NCBI GenBank assembly: GCA_964479535.1
Contig: CAYZMM010000033.1
Span: forward strand, 3,373 to 67,372
Direction: 5' to 3'
Source: S015-6 sp964479535
GTDB taxonomy: Bacteria > Desulfobacterota > DSWW01
DNA length: 64,000 nt
In this document: positions 1 through 9,054 of the stretch, piece by piece
Layout of the letters: each line of letters starts with the position of its first letter
Position numbering within the stretch: position 1 is the first letter of the stretch
Position numbers and translations under genes: made by a program
Notes under the pieces: model-generated
The model's database searches: none
What the model saw: only the letters and a program-made list of their open reading frames with translations
What the model was told of the DNA's origin: nothing

Positions 1-1
1 G

Positions 2-3000
2 GTTTTCGGGATGAAGTCCTACCAGGAACTCGCCCTCAATCTCATGCCGGATCTGTCCTATCCGACCCTGACCGTTCGGTCGGAGTATCCCGAGGCGGCT
101 CCCGAAGAAGTGGAGAGCTTCGTATCCCGCCCCCTGGAGGAAGCCCTGAGCACGGTCAGCAATCTCGTGGAAATCCGCTCCGTCTCGAGTGCCGGCGTCT
201 CCGAGATCATCCTCGAATTCTGGTGGGGCACGGACATGGACCTGGTCTCTCTCGACGTTCGGGAGAAGATGGATCGGGTCGTGCTGCCCGAAGAGGTCGA
301 ACGCCCCACCATCCTTCGTTACAACCCTGCGCTGGATCCGATTCTCAGGTTCGGGGTCTACGGAGACGCGGACCTCTTCACCCTGCGCCGCCTCGCCGAG
401 AAGGAACTGAAGCCGGATGTGGAGGGCCTGCCCGGAGTGGCGTCGGTAAAGGTCAAGGGAGGGCTCGAGGAGGAGGTGCTCGTCGAAGTCGACCAGGCAC
501 GACTCGCACTCCTGGACATCACCGTGGAACAGGTTGCACAGCGGCTCTGGCAGGAGAACATCAACCTTGCGGGCGGCAGCCTCAAGGAGGGCAAGTCGGA
601 GTATCTGGTACGCACCCTGAACGAGTTCGTCGACCTGAAGGAGATCGGAGAAGTGGTGATCGGCCGGAAGGGCGGTGACCGGGACGGAGCGGGGGCGGAG
701 GCCTCCCGGCTCCTGGGTGACCGCCGCCGTTCGGGGGCCGGCGCGCTCATCGGCGGGGGCGAGGCGGAGGTGAAGCTCAAGGATGTAGCCACTGTACGGT
801 GGGGGCGGAAAGAGCAGGACGTGATCACCCGGATCAACGGGCTCGAAAGCGTAGAGGTGGAGATCTACAAGGAGGCGGACAGCAATACGGTCAAGGTGGC
901 CGACAGGGTCAAGGAAGTGCTCGGCCTGGATCTGGGGGGGGCTTCTCGGGCAAAGCGGAATCGATCCGCCGGGCTCCTCGAGCGGTTCTTCGAGGACGAT
1001 CCCGGCGTGGAGCTCAAGCTGATCTCGGATCCCTCCCGGTTCATCAAGCGGGCGATCGAAGAGGTGCGGAGCACGGCGTTGCTCGGGGGCATCCTGGCGC
1101 TGGTCGTGCTGTTCTTCTTCCTGCGTGATGTGAAGAGCACGGCCATCATCGGGATTTCGATTCCGGTCTCGATCCTGGTGACCTTCATCCCCATGTTCCT
1201 TTTCGGGGTGAGCCTGAATCTGATGTCCCTCGGGGGGCTCGCCCTTGGCATCGGGATGCTGGTGGACAACTCGATCGTGGTCCTGGAGAGCATCTTCCGG
1301 TGCAGGGAGGAGGGGGACGGCCTTCTCGATGCATCGAACCGGGGCACCGGCGAGGTCGCCTCCGCCATCACGGCTTCTACGTTTACAACGGTGGCCGTCT
1401 TCTTCCCGATCGTTTTCGTGAAGGGCATCGCAGGACAGCTGTTCAACGATCTCGCACTGACGGTCACCTTCTCCCTTCTTGCCTCGCTGCTGGTCGCCCT
1501 GTACCTGATCCCCATGCTTGCATCGCGCCGGGTCGGCGGCGAAGAGCCCTTCGCGCGATCCGCCGGGGAGGGCGAGGGTTTGGGCGGGCTCTTCGGATCC
1601 GCCGGGAAGAAGGCACTCGAATGGCTCGGCGACAACGGGCGGCCCGATCGGTGGCTGCGGGAGGCGGGCATCTACCTCACCGGGAGGAGCCCTTCCGCGG
1701 ACTCCGGAGGAAACCCGGAAACCGCCGGCACGGGGCGATGGTTCCTGCGGCTGTACGGCCCCGTCCATCCGCTCTTCGAGGCCGTGCGTTTTCTCATGGG
1801 TTGCGCCTTCGGTCTGATGCAGGGGGCGATTGCCTTTCTCCTCGCTTTTTTCGGTCGTTGCCTCGCGCCCCTTCTCCGGCTTCTGGCGAATGCGCTCGGG
1901 GCCCTGCTTTCGCCGTTCCTTTTCCTTTTCGAGAGGATCCTCCGGGCGCTGGACCGTGTCTACCCTCCTGTCCTGGGCCGGGTGCTCCGGGGGCGCGCAG
2001 CCGTGATCCTTGTCTGCGCCGCGCTTTTTGTCCACGCTCTCTATCTCATGCCCCGACTCGGCACGGAGTTGATTCCGAGGATCCACCAGGGACAGTTCTC
2101 CCTTCGGATCGAACTGCCTGCCGGAACGCCTCTGGAAGAGACCAGCCGGGACGTGGCACCTGTCGAATCGATGGTCCTCGGGGAGGATCGCGTGGCAACG
2201 GTGTTCAGCGAGATCGGAGCCGAGGCCTCGGGGGAGGAGGCCCAGGAAGAACAGCGTGGCCAGAACACGGCGGAACTCACGGTCATGATGAAGGATACCG
2301 GAAGAGCCGTTCAGGAGGAGGACCTGCTCATCGATCGACTCCGTGAAGGGCTCGAGGACTTCGTCGGAATCCAGACCAAGTTTCTGCTGCCCAGCCTTTT
2401 CAGCTTCAAGACGCCGGTGGAAGTGGAGATCGAGGGGAGCGGCCTCGACGAGCTTCGCCAGGCTTCCAGCCGGGTGGAGGAGGCGATGCGGGAGATTCCG
2501 GGCCTGTCGGACATCCGGCGGAGTGCCAGGGTCGGGAATCCGGAGGTCCGGATCGAATTCGACCGGGACAGGCTGGCCCGTTTCGGGATGGACGTGAGCA
2601 CGGCAGCAAAGGTGGTTCAGGCGAAGCTTCTGGGCGAAATTCCCACCCAGCTGTCCGAGGGAGAGACCCGGTACGATATTCGGGTTCGGGCGGACAGAAA
2701 GCACCTTCAGGGACTGGAAGATCTCTGGAGGCTGGAAATCGATCTGGCAAACGGCGCCTCGGTGCCTCTTTCCTCCCTGGCCGAACTGCGCATCGTACCC
2801 GGTCCGAGCGAGGTCCGACGGGTGGGGCAGCGCCGCGTCGCGGTGGTCTCGGCAAACCTGAAGGGAACGGATCTGGGCACCGTTTCCCGGAAGATCGAAG
2901 ACCGGCTGAAGACCCTCTCCCTGCCGCCCGGATGCACCGCCACCCTGGGCGGGCAGAATCGGGAAATGGAGACCTCCTTTCAGAGTCTCCGCTTCGCCAT

Positions 3001-3469
3001 GTTGATGGCGGTCTTCCTGGTCTACATCGTCATGGCTTCCCAGTTCGAGTCTCTGGTTCTCCCCCTGGTGATTCTCTTTTCCATACCGCTCGGCTTGATC
3101 GGCGTGGTCTACGGCCTGTACCTCCTCGAGATGCCCCTGAGCATCGTGGTCTTCATCGGCGCCATCATGCTGGCCGGGATCATGGTGAACAACGCCATCG
3201 TGCTGGTCGACTATGTGAACCTGCTCCGAAGAAGAGGCGTCCCCCGGGATGAGGCGATCGTTCAGGCGGGGCGGGTGCGGCTGCGGCCCATCCTGATGAC
3301 CACCATGACGACGGTTCTGGGGCTCGCGCCCATGGCGCTGGGCTTCGGTGAAGGCGCCGAGATTCGGATGCCCATGGCCGTGACCGTGATCGCGGGGCTT
3401 CTCTGCTCCACAGTGCTCACCCTGCTGGTCATTCCGGCCGTGTATGCTCTCCTGGGTCGTAGACGATGA
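2..3469 (+). CDS. RND efflux transporter, 5' end cut by window edge
   Basis: Inner-membrane proton-driven RND (AcrB/HAE1-like) pump. The frame is open to the window's first bases, and the usual first transmembrane helix lies mostly outside, so the visible 1155 residues are not the full protein. RND hallmarks are visible: the N-terminal porter start (MPDLSYPTLTV), the TM4 motif GMLVDNSIVVLES, and the TM10 motif VNNAIVLVDYVN. Two oddities: a Gly/Arg-rich insertion near residues 223-256 of the visible protein, and an inter-repeat linker of about 145 residues (about 510-655) carrying two extra hydrophobic stretches. Its stop overlaps the next pump's ATG (ATGA), so the two are co-translated. A membrane-fusion partner probably lies upstream, outside the window. 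Substrate unknown. Confidence 0.93.
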   Translation, partial: VFGMKSYQELALNLMPDLSYPTLTVRSEYPEAAPEEVESFVSRPLEEALSTVSNLVEIRSVSSAGVSEIILEFWWGTDMDLVSLDVREKMDRVVLPEEVERPTILRYNPALDPILRFGVYGDADLFTLRRLAEKELKPDVEGLPGVASVKVKGGLEEEVLVEVDQARLALLDITVEQVAQRLWQENINLAGGSLKEGKSEYLVRTLNEFVDLKEIGEVVIGRKGGDRDGAGAEASRLLGDRRRSGAGALIGGGEAEVKLKDVATVRWGRKEQDVITRINGLESVEVEIYKEADSNTVKVADRVKEVLGLDLGGASRAKRNRSAGLLERFFEDDPGVELKLISDPSRFIKRAIEEVRSTALLGGILALVVLFFFLRDVKSTAIIGISIPVSILVTFIPMFLFGVSLNLMSLGGLALGIGMLVDNSIVVLESIFRCREEGDGLLDASNRGTGEVASAITASTFTTVAVFFPIVFVKGIAGQLFNDLALTVTFSLLASLLVALYLIPMLASRRVGGEEPFARSAGEGEGLGGLFGSAGKKALEWLGDNGRPDRWLREAGIYLTGRSPSADSGGNPETAGTGRWFLRLYGPVHPLFEAVRFLMGCAFGLMQGAIAFLLAFFGRCLAPLLRLLANALGALLSPFLFLFERILRALDRVYPPVLGRVLRGRAAVILVCAALFVHALYLMPRLGTELIPRIHQGQFSLRIELPAGTPLEETSRDVAPVESMVLGEDRVATVFSEIGAEASGEEAQEEQRGQNTAELTVMMKDTGRAVQEEDLLIDRLREGLEDFVGIQTKFLLPSLFSFKTPVEVEIEGSGLDELRQASSRVEEAMREIPGLSDIRRSARVGNPEVRIEFDRDRLARFGMDVSTAAKVVQAKLLGEIPTQLSEGETRYDIRVRADRKHLQGLEDLWRLEIDLANGASVPLSSLAELRIVPGPSEVRRVGQRRVAVVSANLKGTDLGTVSRKIEDRLKTLSLPPGCTATLGGQNREMETSFQSLRFAMLMAVFLVYIVMASQFESLVLPLVILFSIPLGLIGVVYGLYLLEMPLSIVVFIGAIMLAGIMVNNAIVLVDYVNLLRRRGVPRDEAIVQAGRVRLRPILMTTMTTVLGLAPMALGFGEGAEIRMPMAVTVIAGLLCSTVLTLLVIPAVYALLGRRR

Positions 3470-6400
3470 GCCTTCCCGACCTGGCCCTCAGAAGGCCTGT
3501 GACCCTGTTGATGGTGTACTCCACGCTGTTCATCCTCGGTGCCGTGGCCGTTTACAGGATCCCCCTCGAGTTCCTGCCCGCCCTGGCAGGTCCACACTTC
3601 TGGATTCACGTGCCCTACCGAAACGCCACGCCCGCCGAGGTGGAGAAGACGATTTGCATCCCCGCCGAAGAGCTGCTCCAGACGGTCCCCAACCTCTCGA
3701 AAGTGGATTCGATTTCGCAGGGCAGCGCCGGCAGCCTTCATCTGGAGTTCGATTGGGGCACGGACATGGACTACGCCTATCTCGAGGTGAAGGATCGAAT
3801 GGATCGCCTGCAGGAGCAGCTGCCGAGGGAGAGCCGGGAGTATTCCATCTGGCGGTTCAGCTCGGCCGACATGGAGATCCTCTTCGTGAGCTTCACCTGG
3901 GACGGGCCCGCCGAGGAGCTCTTCAGGGTCGTCGAGGAAAGGGTGAAGCCCAGGCTGCAGCGGGTCGAAGGGGTGGGGAGCGTCGCGGTCTGGGGAAACG
4001 AGCCGCGGAAGGTTTTCATCGATCTGGACCAGGAGTTGCTCAAGGCCCACGGGATCAGCCTCTACGACCTCGTCCTCAGCCTGGAGCGGAGCAGCTTCAA
4101 CCTGGCGAGCGGCGAGGTGCTCCAGGGCCGGACGCGGTATCTCGTCCGCTCGACGAACGAGTACAGGAGCCTGGATGACCTGAGGGACTTCCGGGTGAAT
4201 CAGGAGGGGCTTCGTCTGAAGGACGTGGCCCGCGTGCGCTGCGGATATCCGGAGAAGACGAACATCACCCGCATGGACGGAAAGGACACGGTCCTGGCCG
4301 GGATCAAGAAGGAATCGAACGCCAATACGGTGGAGGTCTGTGAGGCGGTCAAGGCGGAACTGGACCGGCTGCTCGCGCAACCGGCCTACGGGCGGCTGGG
4401 CGGGTCGGTCGTCTTCGACCAGTCCCGGTTCATCCGGAGCTCCTTCCGGGATCTTCGGAATGCGGGGTTGTGGGGCGGTTTCTTCGCCATCTGCGTCCTG
4501 TACTTCTTCCTGCGAAGGGTCTTTGCCACCTCCATCGTCGCTGTTGCCATCCCGATCTCGATCCTGGTGGCGGTGACGGTGATGTTCTTCTGGGGCGCGA
4601 CCCTGAACGTGATCAGCATGGTCGGGCTGATGCTCGGCGTCGGCATGCTCGTCGACAACTCGATCGTGGTTTCGGAAAACATCTTCCGGCTCCGGGAAGC
4701 GGGCACGGAAGGCCGAGAGGCCGCCCGAACAGGAAGCCGGAACGTGGCCATGGCCATCCTCGCATCCACGCTGACCACGATCATCGTCTTCCTGCCCCTC
4801 GTCTTCATGGACCTGGGCGTCATGAAGGTCTACACCCAGGAGGTGGGAACCGCGATTTCCCTCTCCCTTCTCGCCTCTCTGTTCGTCGCCCTGACCTTCA
4901 TCCCCCTGGTGGCATCTCGCCTGCCCAGGGAGAGGAGGAAGCGAAGTCCCTTCCTGGAAGGGCTGGTTGCCGGCTACCGCAGAAGGCTGCACTGGGTTCT
5001 CCGCCATCGAAGTCGGGTCTCCTGCTTTCTCGCGATCCTGGTCGTCCTGACGATCCTGATCCCTGTGAAGAAGGTGCCGCAGAAAGGGGAGTCTGCCGGG
5101 GACATTCGACGGGTCATGATCGAGCTGCGGGTCAAGGGCGTTCAGGAGCGGGAGAGGCTGCTGGAGCCCATGATGGAGATCGAGAGCGTGCTCGAGCGGA
5201 ACAGGGACGAACTGGACATCGAGCACGTCCTGTCCCGGTCCGGGTATATGGGCGGCCGCAGTCGGATCAACATCTTCCTTCGTGAGGATGAGCGTGCACA
5301 CATCAAGACCGAAGAGGCCCGAAGACGGATCCTGGCGGTCCTGCCCGAGATCCCGGATGTGGAATACCGGATTCCCGAGCACGGGGGCCCCTCGGGCGGG
5401 ACCCAGGACGAGGTGGGGGTCCTCGTCAAGGGAGAGGACCCGGCCCGGCTGGACGGGATCGTACGCGAGGTGACGGATCGGCTCCGGCGGATCGATGGAA
5501 TCCTCCAGGTCGACAACGACCTGGCGCCCGGTTTCGACGAGATCCACGTGAACGTGGACCGATCCCTCGCCAAGAAGCACAGGGTCAGTCCCATGGTGGC
5601 GGCACAAACAATCGCCTTCGGTCTTCGCGGGTATGCCTTGAAGAAGATGAAGACCGAAGACCGCGAGATGGACGTGCGGATCCAGCTGGAGAAGGAGGAC
5701 CGGGAAGACGTCTCGAAGCTGAAGGAGCTGCAGCTCCTGACCGAGGAAGGGAAGCTGATTCCGATCGGCGTGGTGGCGCGATTCCTGGAATCGCCCGGGC
5801 AGCAGGTCATCCGGCGGAGTGAGGGCAAGCGAGCCGTGACGGTGCGGGCGCACACGAGCGGGCAGGCCCTGGGGATCCTGAAGGAGAAGATCGAGGCGGC
5901 CCTGGAGGCGGTTCGGCTCCCTGCCGGATACAGCATCGAACTCGGCCAGGGCATGGAGGCTCTGGAGAAGACGAAGAAGGCTTTCCTGGGGGCCCTTCTG
6001 CTGTCCGTCCTGCTCATCTACTTCCTGCTGGGAGGGCTTTTCGAGTCCTACCTGCACCCGTTTACGATCCTGGTGGCCGTGCCCCTGGCCTTGATCGGAT
6101 CCTACTGGGTGATGTACCTTACGGGTTCGGCCCTGGATGTGGCCGCGCTGATCGGTCTGATCCTCATGGTCGGGATCGTGGTGAACAACGCGATCGTCAT
6201 CGTGGATCACATGAACCGGATCCGTCGTTCCGGAAAAGACCGGGAAGAGGCGATCCTTCAGGCGGGCCAGGACAGGATCCGTCCCGTTCTGATGACGGCG
6301 GCGACAACGATTCTGGGGCTCCTGCCCCTCGCGTTCGGTGGCTCGGGCATCGGGGGGGTCGTGATGTTCGCCCCTCTCGGCAAGGCCGTGATGGGGGGCC

Positions 6401-6570
6401 TTGCGCTGGCCACATTGCTCACGCTCTTCGTGGTGCCTGTTTTTTATACGTATACGGAGGATCTCGGAGAATCCTTGAGTCGGCTGTGGGTCCGGGCAGG
6501 CGGGAGAGGGGTCAGGGGTCGGGGGTCGGGGGTCAGGGCCGTGTCCGCCGGCCCTGCAGAGGGAGAGTGA
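3466..6570 (+). CDS. RND efflux transporter (second pump subunit)
   Basis: Full-length 1034-residue RND permease. It begins with the family signature LALRRPVTLLMVYSTLF, has GMLVDNSIVVSENIF in TM4 and VNNAIVIVDHMN in TM10, and two homologous halves with large periplasmic porter domains. The start overlaps the upstream pump by four bases, so the two probably form a heteromeric transporter of the MdtBC type (inference). The last 20 or so residues (GGRGVRGRGSGVRAV...) are encoded by a GGGGTC-type repeat at 6504-6540 that recurs at 18799-18830, so the tail is probably repeat-derived and not a functional extension. Confidence 0.95.
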   Translation: MSLPDLALRRPVTLLMVYSTLFILGAVAVYRIPLEFLPALAGPHFWIHVPYRNATPAEVEKTICIPAEELLQTVPNLSKVDSISQGSAGSLHLEFDWGTDMDYAYLEVKDRMDRLQEQLPRESREYSIWRFSSADMEILFVSFTWDGPAEELFRVVEERVKPRLQRVEGVGSVAVWGNEPRKVFIDLDQELLKAHGISLYDLVLSLERSSFNLASGEVLQGRTRYLVRSTNEYRSLDDLRDFRVNQEGLRLKDVARVRCGYPEKTNITRMDGKDTVLAGIKKESNANTVEVCEAVKAELDRLLAQPAYGRLGGSVVFDQSRFIRSSFRDLRNAGLWGGFFAICVLYFFLRRVFATSIVAVAIPISILVAVTVMFFWGATLNVISMVGLMLGVGMLVDNSIVVSENIFRLREAGTEGREAARTGSRNVAMAILASTLTTIIVFLPLVFMDLGVMKVYTQEVGTAISLSLLASLFVALTFIPLVASRLPRERRKRSPFLEGLVAGYRRRLHWVLRHRSRVSCFLAILVVLTILIPVKKVPQKGESAGDIRRVMIELRVKGVQERERLLEPMMEIESVLERNRDELDIEHVLSRSGYMGGRSRINIFLREDERAHIKTEEARRRILAVLPEIPDVEYRIPEHGGPSGGTQDEVGVLVKGEDPARLDGIVREVTDRLRRIDGILQVDNDLAPGFDEIHVNVDRSLAKKHRVSPMVAAQTIAFGLRGYALKKMKTEDREMDVRIQLEKEDREDVSKLKELQLLTEEGKLIPIGVVARFLESPGQQVIRRSEGKRAVTVRAHTSGQALGILKEKIEAALEAVRLPAGYSIELGQGMEALEKTKKAFLGALLLSVLLIYFLLGGLFESYLHPFTILVAVPLALIGSYWVMYLTGSALDVAALIGLILMVGIVVNNAIVIVDHMNRIRRSGKDREEAILQAGQDRIRPVLMTAATTILGLLPLAFGGSGIGGVVMFAPLGKAVMGGLALATLLTLFVVPVFYTYTEDLGESLSRLWVRAGGRGVRGRGSGVRAVSAGPAEGE
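6504..6540 (+). repeat. GGGGTCaGGGGTCgGGGGTC repeat inside the pump's 3' end
   Basis: A run of GGGGTC/GGGGTCA units. The same units occur in inverse orientation at 18799-18830 between selB and serS. Here the repeat is read in frame and encodes the Gly/Arg/Val tail of the second RND pump. Confidence 0.6.
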
Positions 6571-6642
6571 AGAGGCTGTTGCCGGTATCTGTGAAGCCCG
6601 CATGTTCAATAATGATTCAATATCCAAAGAAAGGAGAGAAGA

Positions 6643-7056
6643 ATGGGCATAGAGAAAATCAGTCACATCGGAATTGCGGTGAAGGACATGCAGGAGGCCC
6701 TCTCCGTTTTCGAGGGCGGGATCGGACTCGATGTGACGTCGACCGACGAGGTGGCGGCCCAGAAGGTCCGGGTGGCCTTTCTTCCGGTGGGAGAGACGCG
6801 CCTGGAGCTCCTCGAACCCACGCAGGATGATTCCCCCATCGCCAAGTTTCTCGAGAATCGCGGGGAGGGGATCCACCACATCGCCCTGAAGGTGACCAAC
6901 ATCGACGAGTCTCTTGCGCAGCTGAAGGCGAACGGCGTGAAGTTGATCAACGAGGAGCCGGTGGATGGCGCGCACGGGACCCGTATCGCGTTTCTTCATC
7001 CGAAGGGGACCAAGGGCGTCATGTTGGAGCTGGTGGAAGAGGGGGATGAGCACTGA
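6643..7056 (+). CDS. mce: Methylmalonyl-CoA epimerase
   Basis: 137-residue vicinal-oxygen-chelate protein interconverting (R)- and (S)-methylmalonyl-CoA in propionate metabolism. The VOC pattern is complete: metal-ligand His in ISHIGIAVKD near the start, the substrate-loop segment GETRLELLEPT, the second ligand region GEGIHHIALKV, and the closing GVMLELVEE with the last acidic ligand. Length is typical. A strong ribosome-binding site (AAAGGAGAG) sits just before the ATG. It lies 72 bases after the RND genes; no mutase is visible nearby, so the pathway partner is elsewhere. Confidence 0.93.
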   Translation: MGIEKISHIGIAVKDMQEALSVFEGGIGLDVTSTDEVAAQKVRVAFLPVGETRLELLEPTQDDSPIAKFLENRGEGIHHIALKVTNIDESLAQLKANGVKLINEEPVDGAHGTRIAFLHPKGTKGVMLELVEEGDEH

Positions 7057-7393
7057 AGCGCGCTCAACTGTTGTATGCTGCACGAAGCGCTCCGAGGCCA
7101 CCGTGGAGCGCAGGCGAAAGGTGAAAGGGCAAAGGCGAAAGGCCCCCCGCCTCCTCGCCAGAGGGTGGACCGTGCGTTCTCTTGGGATATTGCGAGGCGC
7201 GTAGCGACGAAGCAATCTCCTGAGGACCGCGGCACCTCGAACCGGGAGATTGCCGCGCCCTCGGCTCGCAATGTGCATGAAAGAGCTACGCCCTCGCAGT
7301 TGACGTCATGACCGCCTCGATCTGAGCCGGCGCAACAGCAAGAGGAATGGGTCGTTTCGCGATCGCCTCTTGGTGTAGATGAGGGAAGGACTC
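7057..7393. repeat. Intergenic region with two repeat families
   Basis: No gene seen. At 7114-7140 is a GAAAGG-spaced repeat (gaaaggtgaaagggcaaagg) followed by CCGCCTCC...GGGTGGAC; the same string recurs at 24841-24902. At about 7189-7260 is a second family, TTGCGAGG...CGACGAAGCAATCTCC with an inverted partner GGGAGATTGCCGCG...CTCGCAATG, which recurs at about 57306-57350. Both look like dispersed non-coding repeats. Confidence 0.6.
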
Positions 7394-8788
7394 ATGCAAA
7401 CCATTCTGGTACAGGAAGCGCTGCAAAGGGCCCCCGGGCCGGAACCGGTGCGCGTGCAGGGGTGGGTGCGGACGAAGCGGGACTCGAAAGGGGGCTTCAG
7501 CTTCATCGAGATGAATGACGGCTCCTGCATGAAGGGCCTGCAGATCGTTGCCGAGGGGAGCCTGGACAACTATGCGTCCGAGCTGCTCTTCCTGGGGACG
7601 GGGTGCAGCATCTCGGCGGAGGGCCCGATCGTGGAGTCCCAGGGGCGGGGCCAGTCCGTGGAACTGCGCGCCGAGCGAATACAGGTACTGGGAGGGGTGG
7701 ATCCGGAGACGTATCCGCTTCAGAAGAAGCGCCACTCTTTCGAGTTCCTGCGCCAGCTCGCACACCTTCGGACAAGAACGAACACCTTTGGAGCCGTGTG
7801 CCGGGTCCGGAATCTCTTGAGCCGTGCCGTGCACGACTTCTTCCAGAACCGGGGCTTCCAGTATGTTCACACGCCGGTGATCACCCCCATGGATTGCGAG
7901 GGGGCCGGTGAGCTGTTCCGGGTGACGACCCTCGACGTGAGCGGAAGGGCGGGCAGGGGCGGAGGCGGTGCGGATTTTTCCGAAGACTTCTTCGGCTGTT
8001 CGACCTACCTCACCGTGAGCGGCCAGCTCGAGGCGGAAGCCCTGGCATGCGCACTCGGGAGAGTCTACACCTTCGGACCCACCTTTCGGGCCGAGAATTC
8101 GAATACGGCCCGGCATCTTTCCGAGTTCTGGATGGTGGAACCGGAGGTCGCCTTCTGCGACCTGGACCAGGACATGGATCTGGCGGAGGCCTTCCTGAAG
8201 AGCCTGATCGACGGGCTCCTCTCCGGCGGCCGGGAGGACATGGCGTTCTTCGACGAGCGGATTCAGTCCGGCATCATCGACACCCTGCAGCAGATCCTGG
8301 CAAGCGAATTCCGCCGAATCCCTTATGACGAGGCGATCCGCCTGCTCGAGGGCTCCTCCAGGGATTTCGAGTTCCCCACCACCTGGGGGCACGACCTGCA
8401 TACCGAGCATGAGCGATACCTCACGGAGGAGGTGTTCCATGGGCCGGTCATCGTGTACAACTACCCGAGTGCCATCAAGCCCTTCTACATGTACGTGAAC
8501 GACGACGGCAGGACCGTCCGGGCCATGGACGTGCTGGTACCCCGAACAGGCGAGTTGATCGGTGGAAGCCAGAGGGAGGACCGTTTCGAGGTTCTCAAGG
8601 CCCGGATGGAAGAAAAGGGCATCGATACCGGGGCGTACGGCTGGTATCTGGACCTGCGACGCTTCGGGTCGGTGCCGCACGCGGGCTTCGGTCTCGGCTT
8701 CGAGCGTCTCGTCCAGTTCGTCACCGGAATGGCCAACATCCGCGACGTAATCCCCTTCCCGAGAACGCCCAAGAGCGCTTTGTTCTAG
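7394..8788 (+). CDS. asnS: Asparaginyl-tRNA synthetase
   Basis: 464-residue class IIb synthetase charging tRNA-Asn. An N-terminal OB-fold anticodon-binding domain (VRVQGWVRTKRDS) is followed by the class II core: motif 2 around FRAENSNTARHLSEFWM and motif 3 at GFGLGFERLVQFVTGM with the conserved arginine and downstream IRDVIPFPRTP. I start at 7394 because GAGGGAAGGA lies immediately before it; an in-frame ATG at 7379 sits upstream of that ribosome-binding site. A directly charging AsnRS suggests Asn-tRNA need not come solely from transamidation. Confidence 0.96.
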   Translation: MQTILVQEALQRAPGPEPVRVQGWVRTKRDSKGGFSFIEMNDGSCMKGLQIVAEGSLDNYASELLFLGTGCSISAEGPIVESQGRGQSVELRAERIQVLGGVDPETYPLQKKRHSFEFLRQLAHLRTRTNTFGAVCRVRNLLSRAVHDFFQNRGFQYVHTPVITPMDCEGAGELFRVTTLDVSGRAGRGGGGADFSEDFFGCSTYLTVSGQLEAEALACALGRVYTFGPTFRAENSNTARHLSEFWMVEPEVAFCDLDQDMDLAEAFLKSLIDGLLSGGREDMAFFDERIQSGIIDTLQQILASEFRRIPYDEAIRLLEGSSRDFEFPTTWGHDLHTEHERYLTEEVFHGPVIVYNYPSAIKPFYMYVNDDGRTVRAMDVLVPRTGELIGGSQREDRFEVLKARMEEKGIDTGAYGWYLDLRRFGSVPHAGFGLGFERLVQFVTGMANIRDVIPFPRTPKSALF

Positions 8789-8866
8789 ACCCCACATTTC
8801 AGGAGGCCCTCTACTACGTATGGTCCGACCCAATGTAAGACAATGAATGTATGACAGAGGCTTGTC

Positions 8867-8896
8867 TTGACTTGCGCAATGGGGTTCTGGTATGAC
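8867..8896 (+). promoter_or_regulatory. Candidate sigma-70 promoter for the sulfotransferase
   Basis: TTGACT at 8867-8872 and TATGAC at 8891-8896, spaced by 18 bases, roughly 160 bases before the sulfotransferase start. Pattern match only. Confidence 0.35.
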
Positions 8897-9054
8897 AGGC
8901 GACTCTCTATCATGAAAATTCCGCAGTCGGCGGACAATCCACCACCATCTTCTTCCTGGCTGCACCTCCACGGATCGTGATGCTGGAGGACGAGCCTCCC
9001 GGCTCTTCGGCATGTTCTGTGGTGAGACTTCGTTCTCGGGAGCTTCCAATCGCA

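Noticed and set aside
7114..7150. Possible short CRISPR-like array from GAAAGG units
   Set aside because: Units are too short, have no spacers and no cas genes are present.
3262..7278. Very long reverse-strand open frame (about 1338 codons) opposite the RND genes
   Set aside because: Low-complexity Arg/His/Pro/Asp-rich product antisense to two well-conserved pumps and mce; a product of high GC codon bias.
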